From Rubrivivax gelatinosus (GTDB taxonomy: Bacteria > Pseudomonadota > Gammaproteobacteria > Burkholderiales > Burkholderiaceae_C): DNA of 64,000 bases. Where the stretch lies: the NCBI RefSeq assembly GCF_004340905.1, contig NZ_SLXD01000003.1, forward strand, positions 248,001 through 312,000, given 5' to 3'. Made by a program: the position numbers and the translations under genes. This document shows positions 36,835-45,696 of this stretch, one piece after another (position 1 is the stretch's first letter; the number at the start of each line of letters is the position of its first letter). The notes beneath the pieces are model-generated. The model ran no database searches, was not told the DNA's origin, and worked only from the letters and a program-made list of their open reading frames with translations.

Positions 36835-37671
36835 ATGCTGTTGACTCGACGCGATTTCTGGGCGGCTGCGCTCGCCTGCTGCAGCCTGCCGGGCCGCGCG
36901 GGCGAGGCGCCGCCGGCCGTGATGCTGGCGCGCGAAGCGCGGCTCGGCGTGGACCCGGCGGGCTTTCTCGTCAGCGAGAAGCTCGACGGCGTGCGGGCGG
37001 TCTGGGACGGGCGGCGCCTGCGTTTTCGCAGCGGCCGCGACGTCGTCGCGCCGCCGGGCTTCGTCGCCCGGCTGCCACCGGTGGCGCTGGACGGCGAGCT
37101 CTGGCTGGGGCGCGGCACTTTCGAGGCCGTCTCGGGCCTGGTACGGCGCGAGTCACCCGACGATGCCCGCTGGCGCGCGCTGCGTTACTGCGTCTTCGAC
37201 CTGCCCGGCGCACCGGGGCCGTTCGCCGAGCGTGCGCGCCGCCTGGCCGACCTGGCGCGCGGCACGACCGCCTTCGTCGCCGTCGAGCAGCGCACGGTCG
37301 CGTCGGCCGGCGCGCTGAACGTCTGGCTCGACGAGGTCGTGACCGGCGGCGGCGAAGGCCTGGTGCTGCACCGTGCCGACGCCGTCTGGCAGCCCGGCCG
37401 CAGCGACGCGCTGCTCAAGCTCAAGCCGCAGCAGGACGCCGAGGCGGTGGTCGTCGGCCACGTCGGCGGCCAGGGCCGGCTCGAAGGCCGGATGGGCGCC
37501 TTGCGCGTGCGCGCCGACGACGGCACCGAGTTCCTGCTCGGCACCGGCTTCAGCGACGCCGAACGCGCGGCGCCGCCGCCCGTCGGCACGGTCGTCAGCT
37601 ACCGCTACCGCGGCCGCACCGCGGCCGGCGTGCCGCGGTTCGCCAGCTTTCTGCGCGTGCGCGAGTTCTGA
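36835..37671 (+). CDS. Exported ATP-dependent DNA ligase (LigE-like, Tat signal)
   Basis: A 278-residue minimal ATP-dependent DNA ligase with only the adenylation and OB-fold domains. Motif I is SEKLDGVRAVWDG with the nucleotidyl Lys49; motif III-like DGELWLG, motif IV EGLVLHR and motif V LLKLKP follow. The N-terminus TRRDFWAAALACCSLPGRAG has a twin-arginine pattern and a hydrophobic stretch, which predicts Tat export to the periplasm. Small periplasmic ligases (LigE) are known in Neisseria and Haemophilus and have been linked to DNA uptake. The start ATG is immediately preceded by a hairpin that covers the ribosome site. The stop is convergent with phoH, with nine bases between. Confidence 0.88.
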   Translation: MLLTRRDFWAAALACCSLPGRAGEAPPAVMLAREARLGVDPAGFLVSEKLDGVRAVWDGRRLRFRSGRDVVAPPGFVARLPPVALDGELWLGRGTFEAVSGLVRRESPDDARWRALRYCVFDLPGAPGPFAERARRLADLARGTTAFVAVEQRTVASAGALNVWLDEVVTGGGEGLVLHRADAVWQPGRSDALLKLKPQQDAEAVVVGHVGGQGRLEGRMGALRVRADDGTEFLLGTGFSDAERAAPPPVGTVVSYRYRGRTAAGVPRFASFLRVREF

Positions 37672-37680
37672 CCCCGGGCT

Positions 37681-39348
37681 TTAAAGCACCTCGCTCGCGA
37701 AGTCGGCCAGGCGCGAACGTTCGCCGCGCGCCAGCGTCAGGTGGCCGCCGTGCGGCCAGCCCTTGAAGCGGTCGACGGCGTAGGTCAGGCCGCTGGAGCC
37801 TTCGGTCAGGTAGGGCGTGTCGATCTGCGCCAGGTTGCCCAGGCAGACGATCTTCGTGCCCGGGCCGGCGCGCGTGATCAGCGTCTTCATCTGCTTGGGC
37901 GTCAGGTTCTGCGCCTCGTCGATGATCACGTACTTGTTCAGGAAGGTGCGTCCGCGCATGAAGTTCAGGCTCTTGATCTTGATCTTCGCGCGCACCAGGT
38001 CGTTGGTCGCGGCCCGGCCCCATTCGCCGGCGCTGGCGTCGCTGCGCGCCAGCACCTCGAGGTTGTCGTCGAGCGCGCCCATCCACGGGCCCATCTTCTC
38101 TTCCTCGTTGCCGGGCAGGAAACCGATGTCGTCGCCCACCGGCACCGTCACGCGGGTGACGATGATCTCGCTGTAGCGGCGTTCGTCGAGCACCTGGGCC
38201 AGGCCCGCGGCCAGTGTCATCAGCGTCTTGCCGGTGCCGGCGGTGCCGGTCAGGGTGACGAAGTCGCACTCCGGGTCCATCAGCAGGTTCAGCGCGAAGT
38301 TCTGCTCGCGGTTGCGCGCGGTGACGCCCCAGACGGCGTTCTTGCCGTGGGTGTAGTCGCGCAGCGTCTTCAGCACCGCGGTCTTGCCGGTGATCTCGGC
38401 CACGCGCGCGTACAGCGGCGCCGCGCCCGGGGTCTCGAGGTAGACGAACTGGTTGATCAGCAGCGCCGGCACCAGCGGCCCGCTGATGCGGTAGAAGGTG
38501 TTGCCGCCCTGCTGCCAGCTCTCCATCGTCTTGCCGTGGCGCTCCCAGAAGTCGGCCGGCAGCGGCAGCACGCCGGTGTAGAGCAGGTCGCCGTCTTCCA
38601 GCGTCTTGTCGTTGAAGTAGTCCTCGGCGGGCAGGCCCAGCGCACGCGCCTTGACGCGCATGTTGATGTCCTTGGACACCAGCACGACTTCGCGGTCTTT
38701 GCGCTGCTCGCGCAGCGCCTGCACGACACCCAGGATCTGGTTGTCGGCCTTGCCCTGCGGCAGACCGGCCGGCAGCTTCACGTCCAGCAGCATGGTCTGG
38801 AAGAACAGCTTGCCGCCGGCCTCGCGGTGGCCGGTCTTGGCCAGCGGGATGCCCGACTGGGAATCGACGGAGCCGTTCTCGCCGGTGAAGGTGGCCAGCG
38901 CGTCGAGTTCGCGGCTGACCTGACGCGCGTTGCGCGCGACCTCGCTCATGCCCTTCTTGTGGCCGTCGAGCTCCTCCAGCGTGATCATCGGCAGGAAGAC
39001 GTCGTGCTCGTCGAAGCGGAACAGGCAGGTCGGGTCGTGCATCAGCACGTTGGTGTCGAGCACGAAGAGCTTGACCGGGCCGGTGCCACGCGGCGAACGC
39101 GTGCGGGCGCGCGGCGTGGGGGCCGGAGCCGGCGTCGGGGCGGCGGGCGCCGGCGCGGGCAGCGGCGCCGGCCGGCGCGCGGAGACGACGGCGCCGCCGT
39201 CGTGCAGTTCCAGCGGGGCTTGCTCCGGCACGGCTTCGGGCGCCGCGGCCTTCAGCGTGCGCTTGCGCGGTTTCGGGGCGGCCTGCGACTCGTAGTCGGC
39301 GGCAGCGAGCAGGTCGGCTTTCTTCGTCGGAGGCTTGGGCAGGGGCAT
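37681..39348 (-). CDS. PhoH family protein with PIN domain
   Basis: A 555-residue PhoH2-type protein: an N-terminal PIN ribonuclease-like domain (LFVLDTNVLMHDPTCLFRF, ITLEELDGHKKG, VVLVSKDINMRVKA) fused to a PhoH ATPase (Walker A LTGTAGTGKTLMTLA, Walker B YVIIDEAQNLTPKQMK). PhoH2 proteins have been described as RNA helicase/ribonucleases. The first 100 residues are a Pro/Ala-rich extension. ATG at 39348 begins MPLPKPPTKKADLLAAAD; earlier codons would lie in a terminator. It is the last gene before the convergent ligase. Confidence 0.92.
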   Translation of the reverse strand: MPLPKPPTKKADLLAAADYESQAAPKPRKRTLKAAAPEAVPEQAPLELHDGGAVVSARRPAPLPAPAPAAPTPAPAPTPRARTRSPRGTGPVKLFVLDTNVLMHDPTCLFRFDEHDVFLPMITLEELDGHKKGMSEVARNARQVSRELDALATFTGENGSVDSQSGIPLAKTGHREAGGKLFFQTMLLDVKLPAGLPQGKADNQILGVVQALREQRKDREVVLVSKDINMRVKARALGLPAEDYFNDKTLEDGDLLYTGVLPLPADFWERHGKTMESWQQGGNTFYRISGPLVPALLINQFVYLETPGAAPLYARVAEITGKTAVLKTLRDYTHGKNAVWGVTARNREQNFALNLLMDPECDFVTLTGTAGTGKTLMTLAAGLAQVLDERRYSEIIVTRVTVPVGDDIGFLPGNEEEKMGPWMGALDDNLEVLARSDASAGEWGRAATNDLVRAKIKIKSLNFMRGRTFLNKYVIIDEAQNLTPKQMKTLITRAGPGTKIVCLGNLAQIDTPYLTEGSSGLTYAVDRFKGWPHGGHLTLARGERSRLADFASEVL

Positions 39349-39359
39349 GGTGGGCTCAG

Positions 39360-39396
39360 GAAAAAGCAAAAAGCCGCACGGCGGACCGTGCGGCTT
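39360..39396 (-). terminator. Intrinsic terminator of the bcp transcript
   Basis: Reading the minus strand, a perfect 11-bp stem (39396-39386 with 39381-39371, AAGCCGCACGG/CCGTGCGGCTT) with a four-base loop is followed by TTTTTGCTTTTT-like T-runs to 39360. It lies 60 bases after the bcp stop and directly before phoH, so the two genes are separate transcripts or attenuated. Confidence 0.88.
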
Positions 39397-39455
39397 TCGG
39401 CGGGAGCGGGGAGAGGGCACCGCAGCGGCGGTGCCGGACACGCTGGCGTTCGATC

Positions 39456-39932
39456 TCAGGCTGCCTGCTTGAGGGCTTGCACGGCCTTGAGCACTTCATC
39501 GACGTGGCCGGCGACCTTGATGCCGCGCCACTCGGCACGCATCACGCCGTCGGCGCCGATGAGGAAGGTGCTGCGTTCGATGCCCTTGACCTTCTTGCCG
39601 TACATGATCTTGTTCTTGACCACGCCGAACATGTGGCAGAGCTTCTCTTCGGTGTCCGCGATCAGCTCGAAGGGCAGCTCCAGGGCCTGCTTGAACTTCT
39701 CGTGCGACGCGAGGTTGTCCCGCGAGACCCCGAAGACCACCGCGCCGGCGGCGAGGAAGTCCTGGTGGCGGTCGCGGAACTGCATCGCCTCGGTGGTGCA
39801 ACCGGGCGTGGCGTCCTTGGGGTAGAAGTACAGCACCACCGCGTGGCCGAGGTTCGCAGATGGCGTGAACTTCACGCCGCTGGTCGCGAAGGCTTCGAAT
39901 TCCGGAAGGGTCTTGTTGACAACAGGCGTCAT
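39456..39932 (-). CDS. bcp: Peroxiredoxin, Bcp/PrxQ type
   Basis: A 158-residue thiol peroxidase that would reduce peroxides with thioredoxin. The peroxidatic cysteine is Cys45 in YPKDATPGCTTEAMQFRD. The resolving cysteine found five residues later in E. coli Bcp is replaced by Met50; the only other cysteine is Cys99 (KLCHMFG). The enzyme is therefore either one-cysteine or uses Cys99. The remaining Bcp pattern (VVFGVSRDN, FELIADTEEKL, RSTFLIGADGV) is complete. A TATAAT -10 box on the minus strand lies 47 bases upstream, inside the end of the previous gene. Confidence 0.94.
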   Translation of the reverse strand: MTPVVNKTLPEFEAFATSGVKFTPSANLGHAVVLYFYPKDATPGCTTEAMQFRDRHQDFLAAGAVVFGVSRDNLASHEKFKQALELPFELIADTEEKLCHMFGVVKNKIMYGKKVKGIERSTFLIGADGVMRAEWRGIKVAGHVDEVLKAVQALKQAA

Positions 39933-39979
39933 GGATGGTGTTCTCGGAACGTAGGCAGCCGTCGCCGGCTCAACACGTG

Positions 39980-39985
39980 ATTATA
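39980..39985 (-). promoter_or_regulatory. Candidate -10 box for bcp
   Basis: The minus strand reads TATAAT, 47 bases before the bcp ATG and 11 bases after the stop of the Mth938-domain gene. No convincing -35 hexamer is present at 16-18 bases, so the call rests on the perfect -10 in very GC-rich DNA. Confidence 0.45.
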
Positions 39986-39996
39986 AAACGCCGGCA

Positions 39997-40380
39997 TTAC
40001 GCCCCATCGCCCTCCAAAACCAGAGCCGCCACGACCTCCCGTTCTTCGGCTGCCAGAACGTTGTAGGTACGGCACGCCGCGGCGGTGTCCATGGTCTCGA
40101 AGCCGATGCGGCGCTCGATCAGCGGGCGCAGCAGCGCCGGGGGCAGGAAGCGAAGGCGCCGGCCCGAGCCGAAGATCACCAGCTCCGGCCGCAGCGCGGC
40201 GATGCGCTCGAAGTGCTCGGCAGTCAGCGTCTCCAGCGACGGCGCGTCCCAGGGCAGCACCTCCCCCTTCCAGGGCACGACGATGCTGTGCTCGTGGGCG
40301 GTTGGCCCCACCCACACCCGGCCGGCGTCGTGACGCGTGATCACGTTGCCGCCGCTGAAGCTGTCCGGCTGGAATTTCAT
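39997..40380 (-). CDS. Mth938-like domain-containing protein (DUF498/NDUFAF3 family)
   Basis: A 127-residue protein of the Mth938/DUF498 family, whose mitochondrial relative NDUFAF3 helps assemble respiratory complex I. Conserved features are SIVVPWKGEVLPWDA, ELVIFGSGRRLRFLPP, and the late FETMDTAAACRTYNVLAAEEREVVAALV. The bacterial role is unclear. It is divergent from alaA, with 40 bases between the start codons; an A/T-rich GATAATTCTAG there likely carries both -10 boxes. Length is typical for the family. Confidence 0.9.
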   Translation of the reverse strand: MKFQPDSFSGGNVITRHDAGRVWVGPTAHEHSIVVPWKGEVLPWDAPSLETLTAEHFERIAALRPELVIFGSGRRLRFLPPALLRPLIERRIGFETMDTAAACRTYNVLAAEEREVVAALVLEGDGA

Positions 40381-40420
40381 GCGTGGATAATTCTAGGTTC
40401 CCTCACGAAAGCCGCCTGCC

Positions 40421-41653
40421 TTGAAGCCCATCGCCAAGTCCAGCAAGCTCGCCAACGTCGGTTACGACATCCGCGGTCCGGTGCTCGACAAGGCCCGGCA
40501 GATGGAGGAGGAGGGCCAGCGCATCATCAAGCTGAACATCGGCAACGTTGCCGCCTTCGGCCTGATGCCCCCGGACGAGATCGTCCAGGACATGATCCAC
40601 AACCTGCCGTCGCAGGTGGCCGCCGGCTACACCGACAGCAAGGGCCTGTTCGCGCCGCGCAAGGCGGTGGTGCACTACACCCAGGAGAAACGCATCGCCG
40701 GCGTGACCGTCGACGACGTCTACCTGGGCAACGGCGCTTCCGAGCTGATCGCGATGAGCATGAACGCGCTGCTCGACGCCGGCGACGAGGTGCTGATCCC
40801 CTCGCCCGACTACCCGCTGCACACCGCGGTGGTGTCGCTGTCCGGCGGCACGCCGGTGCACTACCGCTGCGACGAAGGCTCGGGCTGGCTGCCCGACCTC
40901 GACGACATCCGCGCCAAGGTGAGCCCCAACACCAAGGCCATCGTCGTCATCAACCCGAACAACCCGACCGGCGCGCTTTACCCGGTGGACCTGCTGAAGG
41001 ACATCGTCGAGATCGCGCGCCAGCACCAGCTGATCGTCTTCGCCGACGAGATCTACGACAAGACGCTGTACGACGGTGCCGAGCACACCAGCATCGCCTC
41101 GCTGGCCGACGACGTGCTCTTCGTCACCTTCAACGGCCTGTCCAAGAACTACCGCTCGTGCGGCTACCGCTCGGGCTGGATGGTGGTCTCCGGCGAGAAG
41201 CGCTACGCCAAGGACTACATCGAGGGCCTGAACATGCTCGCCTCGATGCGCCTGTGCGCCAATACGCCGGGCCAGATGGCGATCCAGACCGCGCTCGGCG
41301 GCTACCAGAGCATCAAGGACCTCGTCGCCCCGGGCGGCCGGCTGCTCAAGCAGCGCGACCTCGCCTGGGAGATGATGAACGCGATCCCCGGCGTCAGCGT
41401 CGTCAAGCCGAAGGCGGCGCTGTACATGTTCCCGCGGCTGGACCCCAAGGTCTACCCGATCGCCGACGACCAGCAGTTCGCCTACGAGCTGCTGGAGCAG
41501 GAGCGTGTGCTGATCGTGCAGGGCACCGGCTTCAACTGGCCCGAACCCGACCACTTCCGCCTCGTCTTCCTGCCCAACCTCGACGACCTGACCGAGGCCA
41601 TCGGCCGCATCGAGCGTTTCCTCGCCGGCTACCGCAAACGCCACTCCCTTTAA
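40421..41653 (+). CDS. alaA: Alanine transaminase AlaA (class I/II aminotransferase)
   Basis: A 410-residue PLP-dependent aminotransferase close to E. coli AlaA (405 residues), which makes alanine from pyruvate and glutamate. Matching blocks include KSSKLANVGYDIRGPVL, LNIGNVAAFG, YTDSKGLFAPRKAV, INPNNPTGALY, FADEIYDK, the PLP-lysine segment FNGLSKNYRSCGYR, and MLASMRLCANTPGQMAIQTA. The start is TTG at 40421, directly before KPIAKSSKL. It is followed after 46 bases by hom, likely one transcript with the threonine genes. Confidence 0.93.
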   Translation: MKPIAKSSKLANVGYDIRGPVLDKARQMEEEGQRIIKLNIGNVAAFGLMPPDEIVQDMIHNLPSQVAAGYTDSKGLFAPRKAVVHYTQEKRIAGVTVDDVYLGNGASELIAMSMNALLDAGDEVLIPSPDYPLHTAVVSLSGGTPVHYRCDEGSGWLPDLDDIRAKVSPNTKAIVVINPNNPTGALYPVDLLKDIVEIARQHQLIVFADEIYDKTLYDGAEHTSIASLADDVLFVTFNGLSKNYRSCGYRSGWMVVSGEKRYAKDYIEGLNMLASMRLCANTPGQMAIQTALGGYQSIKDLVAPGGRLLKQRDLAWEMMNAIPGVSVVKPKAALYMFPRLDPKVYPIADDQQFAYELLEQERVLIVQGTGFNWPEPDHFRLVFLPNLDDLTEAIGRIERFLAGYRKRHSL

Positions 41654-41699
41654 GCCACCCGGGCCGCCGCGCCGGCCCTCGTTCCCGGAGAGACCCCGC

Positions 41700-43037
41700 A
41701 TGAAACCCATCCAGGTCGGCCTGCTCGGCATCGGCACCGTCGGCAGCGGCACCTTCACGGTGCTCAACCGCAACCAGGAGGAGATCCGGCGCCGCGCCGG
41801 GCGCGGCATCGAGATTTCGATGGTCGCCGACCTCGACGTCGAACGTGCGCGCGGCATCGTCGGCGACCGTGCCCGCGTCGTCGCCGATGCGCGCGAGGTC
41901 ATCGCCAACCCCGAGATCGACATCGTCGTCGAGCTGATCGGCGGCTACGGCATCGCCAAGACGCTGGTGCTGGAGGCGATTGCCGCCGGCAAGCACGTCG
42001 TCACCGCCAACAAGGCGCTGCTGGCGGTGCACGGCACCGAGATCTTCGAGGCCGCCCGCGCCAAGGGCGTGATGGTCGCCTTCGAGGCCGCGGTGGCTGG
42101 CGGCATCCCGATCATCAAGGCGTTGCGCGAAGGCCTGACGGCCAACCGCATCGAGTGGGTCGCCGGCATCATCAACGGCACGACCAACTTCATCCTCTCG
42201 GAGATGCGCTCCAAGGGGCTGGACTTCGCCGCCGTGCTCAAGCAGGCGCAGGCGCTGGGCTACGCCGAGGCCGACCCGACCTTCGACATCGAAGGTGTCG
42301 ACGCCGCGCACAAGGCGACGATCATGAGCGCCATCGCCTTCGGCGTGCCGGTGCAGTTCGACAAGGCCTATGTCGAGGGCATCACCGCGCTGCAGGCCGC
42401 CGACATCCGCTACGCCGAGCAGCTCGGCTACCGCATCAAGCTGCTGGGCATCACCAAGCGCCGCGACGACCTGACGACCGCGCCGGGCGGCGCGGGCGGC
42501 ATCGAGCTGCGCGTGCACCCGACGCTGGTGCCGTCGCAGCGCCTGATCGCCAACGTCGAAGGCGCGATGAACGCCGTCGTCGTGCAGGGCGACGCCGTCG
42601 GCAGCACGCTGTACTACGGCAAGGGCGCCGGTGCCGAGCCGACCGCCAGCGCCGTCATCGCCGACCTGGTGGACATCACCCGGCTGCACACCGCCGACCC
42701 CGACCACCGCGTGCCGCATCTGGCTTTCCAGCCGGGTTCGCTGCAGGACACGCCGATCCTGTCCATCGACGAGGTCGTCACCTCTTTCTACCTGCGGCTG
42801 CAGGTCGCCGACCAGGCCGGCGTGCTGGCCAGGATCACCGGCATCCTGGCCGAGCACGAAATCTCGATCGACGCCGTGCTGCAGCGCGAGAGTGCCGAGG
42901 GCGAGAAGCAGACCGACCTCATCATCCTGACGCACGACACCGTCGAGGGCCGCATGCGCGCCGCGCTGGCGCAGATGCAGGCGCTGCCGACCGTGCTCGC
43001 CCCCATCGTGCGCATCCGCAAGGAGGAGCTGAAGTGA
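41700..43037 (+). CDS. hom: Homoserine dehydrogenase
   Basis: This enzyme reduces aspartate semialdehyde to homoserine, the branch point toward threonine and methionine. The 445-residue monofunctional form has the Rossmann motif VGLLGIGTVGSGT, the catalytic segment VTANKALLA, the homoserine-binding AGIINGTTNFILSEM and GYAEADPTFDIEGVDAAHK, and a C-terminal ACT domain (VADQAGVLARITGILAEHEISI), which usually mediates threonine feedback. A GGAGAG ribosome site precedes the ATG. The stop overlaps the thrC GTG start by four bases. Confidence 0.97.
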   Translation: MKPIQVGLLGIGTVGSGTFTVLNRNQEEIRRRAGRGIEISMVADLDVERARGIVGDRARVVADAREVIANPEIDIVVELIGGYGIAKTLVLEAIAAGKHVVTANKALLAVHGTEIFEAARAKGVMVAFEAAVAGGIPIIKALREGLTANRIEWVAGIINGTTNFILSEMRSKGLDFAAVLKQAQALGYAEADPTFDIEGVDAAHKATIMSAIAFGVPVQFDKAYVEGITALQAADIRYAEQLGYRIKLLGITKRRDDLTTAPGGAGGIELRVHPTLVPSQRLIANVEGAMNAVVVQGDAVGSTLYYGKGAGAEPTASAVIADLVDITRLHTADPDHRVPHLAFQPGSLQDTPILSIDEVVTSFYLRLQVADQAGVLARITGILAEHEISIDAVLQRESAEGEKQTDLIILTHDTVEGRMRAALAQMQALPTVLAPIVRIRKEELK

Positions 43038-44452
43038 AGTACCTCAGCACCCGCGGCGACCGCACGCCGCGCGGCTTCTCCGACATCCTGCTTGAAGGCC
43101 TGGCGCCCGACGGTGGCCTGTACCTGCCGACGCACTACCCGCAGGTCGACGCCGCGACGCTCGCGCGCTGGCGCGGGCTGTCCTACGCCGACCTGGCGTT
43201 CGAGATCCTGTCGCTTTACATCGACGACATCCCGGCCGCCGACCTGAAGCGGCTGGTGCACGCCACCTACACCGAGCCCGTCTTCGGCACGCCCGAGATC
43301 ACGCCGCTGAAGCCGCTGGGCGACGGCCTCTGTCTGCAAGCCCTGTCCAACGGCCCGACGCTGGCCTTCAAGGACATGGCGATGCAGCTGCTGGGCCACC
43401 TGTTCGAGTACGAACTGGGCCGCCGCGGCGAGACGCTGAACATCCTCGGCGCGACCTCGGGCGACACCGGCAGTGCCGCCGAGTACGCGATGCGCGGCAA
43501 GACGGGCGTCAACGTCTTCATGCTGAGCCCCCACGGCCGCATGAGCCCGTTCCAGCAGGCGCAGATGTTCAGCCTGCAGGACGCCAACATCCACAACCTG
43601 GCCGTCGAAGGCGTGTTCGACGACTGCCAGGACATCGTCAAGGCCGTCAGCAACGACCTCGAGTTCAAGCGCCGCCACAAGATCGGCACCGTCAACTCGA
43701 TCAACTGGGCGCGGCTGCTGGCCCAGGTCGTCTACTACTTCGCCGGCTACTTCCAGGCGACGAAGACGAACGACGAACGCGTCAGCTTCGCCGTGCCCTC
43801 GGGCAACTTCGGCAACATCTGCGCCGGCCACGTCGCGCGCTCGATGGGCCTGCCGATCCACCGCCTGGTGCTGGCGACCAACGAGAACGACGTGCTCGAC
43901 GAGTTCTTCCGCACGGGGACTTATCGCGTGCGCGGCGGCGCCGAGACCTTCGAGACCTCGTCGCCGTCGATGGACATCAGCAAGGCGAGCAACTTCGAGC
44001 GTTTCGTCTTCGACCTGCTGGGCCGCGACGCGGCGCGCACGCGCGAACTGTTCGGCGCCGGCGTCTCGCAGCAGGGCGGCTTCACGCTGACTGCCGACGA
44101 GCACGCGCGCTGCGCCGGCTTCGGCTTCGTCTCGGGCCGCAGCACGCACGCCGACCGCCTGGCGACGATCGCCGCCACCTGGCGCGAGAGCGACGTGCTC
44201 GTCGACACCCACACCGCCGATGGCCTGAAGGTCGCACGCGAGCACCGCGACGCCGGCGTGCCGATGATCGTGCTGGAGACCGCGCTGCCGGCCAAGTTCG
44301 CCGCGACGATCACCGAGGCGCTGGGCGCCGACGCGCCGGTGCCGCCGCGCCCGGCGGCGCTGGCCGGGCTCGAGGCGCTGCCGCGCCGCTTCACCGTCGT
44401 GCCGCCTGACGCGGCGGCGGTCAAGGCCTTCATCGAGGCGCACGCCGGATGA
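43034..44452 (+). CDS. thrC: Threonine synthase
   Basis: Threonine synthase converts O-phosphohomoserine to threonine with PLP. The 472-residue long-form enzyme starts KYLSTRGDRTPRGFSDILLEGLAPDGGLYLP-like (first block KYLSTRGD), with the PLP lysine in LAFKDMAMQLLG, the phosphate-binding GATSGDTGSAAEYA, and the fungal/gammaproteobacterial-type NSINWARLLAQ. The GTG start is set by the GTGA overlap with hom and an AGGAGG ribosome site eight bases upstream. It is followed without a gap by moeA. Confidence 0.96.
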   Translation: MKYLSTRGDRTPRGFSDILLEGLAPDGGLYLPTHYPQVDAATLARWRGLSYADLAFEILSLYIDDIPAADLKRLVHATYTEPVFGTPEITPLKPLGDGLCLQALSNGPTLAFKDMAMQLLGHLFEYELGRRGETLNILGATSGDTGSAAEYAMRGKTGVNVFMLSPHGRMSPFQQAQMFSLQDANIHNLAVEGVFDDCQDIVKAVSNDLEFKRRHKIGTVNSINWARLLAQVVYYFAGYFQATKTNDERVSFAVPSGNFGNICAGHVARSMGLPIHRLVLATNENDVLDEFFRTGTYRVRGGAETFETSSPSMDISKASNFERFVFDLLGRDAARTRELFGAGVSQQGGFTLTADEHARCAGFGFVSGRSTHADRLATIAATWRESDVLVDTHTADGLKVAREHRDAGVPMIVLETALPAKFAATITEALGADAPVPPRPAALAGLEALPRRFTVVPPDAAAVKAFIEAHAG

Positions 44453-45696
44453 ACGCGTCGCAGCCGCTGATCTCGCTGGACGAGGCGCTGGCGCGCCTCG
44501 TGGCCGGCGTCGCCCCGCACCGCATCGTCGAGACCGAGTCGGTGCCGACCTCCGACGCGCTGGGCCGCGTGCTGGTGGTCAACGTGCTGTCGATGCTGGA
44601 CGTGCCGCCCGGCGACAACAGCTCGATGGACGGCTGGGCGGTCAACACCGCCGACGTGCCGGCCGCCGGCACCGTGCTGCCGGTCTCGCAGCGCATCCCG
44701 GCCGGCGTCGTCGGCCAGCCGCTGCGCCGCGGCACCGCCGCACGCATCTTCACCGGCGCGCAGATCCCCGCCGGCGCCGACGCCGTCGTCATGCAGGAGC
44801 GCTGCGAAGCGATCCCCGGCGACGGCCTGGGCGCGGTGCGCATCGACGAGCTGCCGGCCTTCGGCCAGTGGATCCGCCGCCGCGGCGAAGACGTGCTGCA
44901 CGGCGCCATCGTGCTGCACAAGGGCAGCCGGCTGACGCCGCAGGGCCTGGGCCTGGCGGCCTCGGTCGGCGCGGCGACGCTGGCCGTCTGCCGCCGCCCG
45001 CGCGTGGCGCTGTTCTCCACCGGCGACGAGCTGGTGATGCCCGGCGAGCCGCTGAAACCCGGCGCGATCTACAACTCCAACCGCTACACGCTGCGCGGCC
45101 TGCTGCAGGCCGGCGGCTGCGAGGTCACCGACCTGGGCATCGTGCCCGACCGCCTGGACGCCACCTGCACGGCGCTGGAGCGTGCGGCGCGTTTCCACGA
45201 CCTGATCCTCACCAGCGGCGGCGTCTCGGTCGGCGAGGAAGACCACCTGAAGGCGGCGATCGAGGTCCAGGGCACGCTCGAGCACATGCAGATGGCGATC
45301 AAGCCGGGCCGGCCGCTGGCGTTTGGCACGGTGCGCCGCGACGACGGCACGTCGGCGCTGGTCGTCGGCCTGCCGGGCAACCCGGTGTCGAGCTTCGTCA
45401 CCTACCTGCTCTGCGTGACGACGGTGCTGCGTGCGATGCAGGGCGCGCCGGCAGAGCTGCCGGCCGGGCTGCCGCTGCGCGCCGACTTCGACTGGCCGCG
45501 CCCGGACCGGCGGCGTGAGTTCCTGCGTGTGCGCCTGAACGATCAGGGCGGCCTGGATCTCTTCCCCAACCAGGGTTCCGGCGTGCTGACCTCAGCCGCC
45601 TGGGCCGACGGCCTCGTGGATATCCCGGCGGGCCAACGCGTCGTTTGCGGCGAAACGGTACGCTATCTGCCGTTATCCGAACTGATCGCCCGATGA
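44449..45696 (+). CDS. moeA: Molybdopterin molybdenumtransferase MoeA (second copy)
   Basis: A 415-residue MoeA paralogue with all family blocks: VPPGDNSSMDGWAV, ARIFTGAQIPAGADAVV, WIRRRGEDVLHGA, LFSTGDELVMPGEPL, LTSGGVSVGEEDH and VVGLPGNPVSSFVTYLL. It starts in the thrC stop codon (ATGA) and ends in the moaD start (ATGA). Together with moaD and moaE it makes a second cofactor unit inside an amino-acid operon. Two MoeA proteins may divide work between molybdenum enzymes, or one may prefer tungsten; the sequence does not decide. Confidence 0.94.
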   Translation: MNASQPLISLDEALARLVAGVAPHRIVETESVPTSDALGRVLVVNVLSMLDVPPGDNSSMDGWAVNTADVPAAGTVLPVSQRIPAGVVGQPLRRGTAARIFTGAQIPAGADAVVMQERCEAIPGDGLGAVRIDELPAFGQWIRRRGEDVLHGAIVLHKGSRLTPQGLGLAASVGAATLAVCRRPRVALFSTGDELVMPGEPLKPGAIYNSNRYTLRGLLQAGGCEVTDLGIVPDRLDATCTALERAARFHDLILTSGGVSVGEEDHLKAAIEVQGTLEHMQMAIKPGRPLAFGTVRRDDGTSALVVGLPGNPVSSFVTYLLCVTTVLRAMQGAPAELPAGLPLRADFDWPRPDRRREFLRVRLNDQGGLDLFPNQGSGVLTSAAWADGLVDIPAGQRVVCGETVRYLPLSELIAR

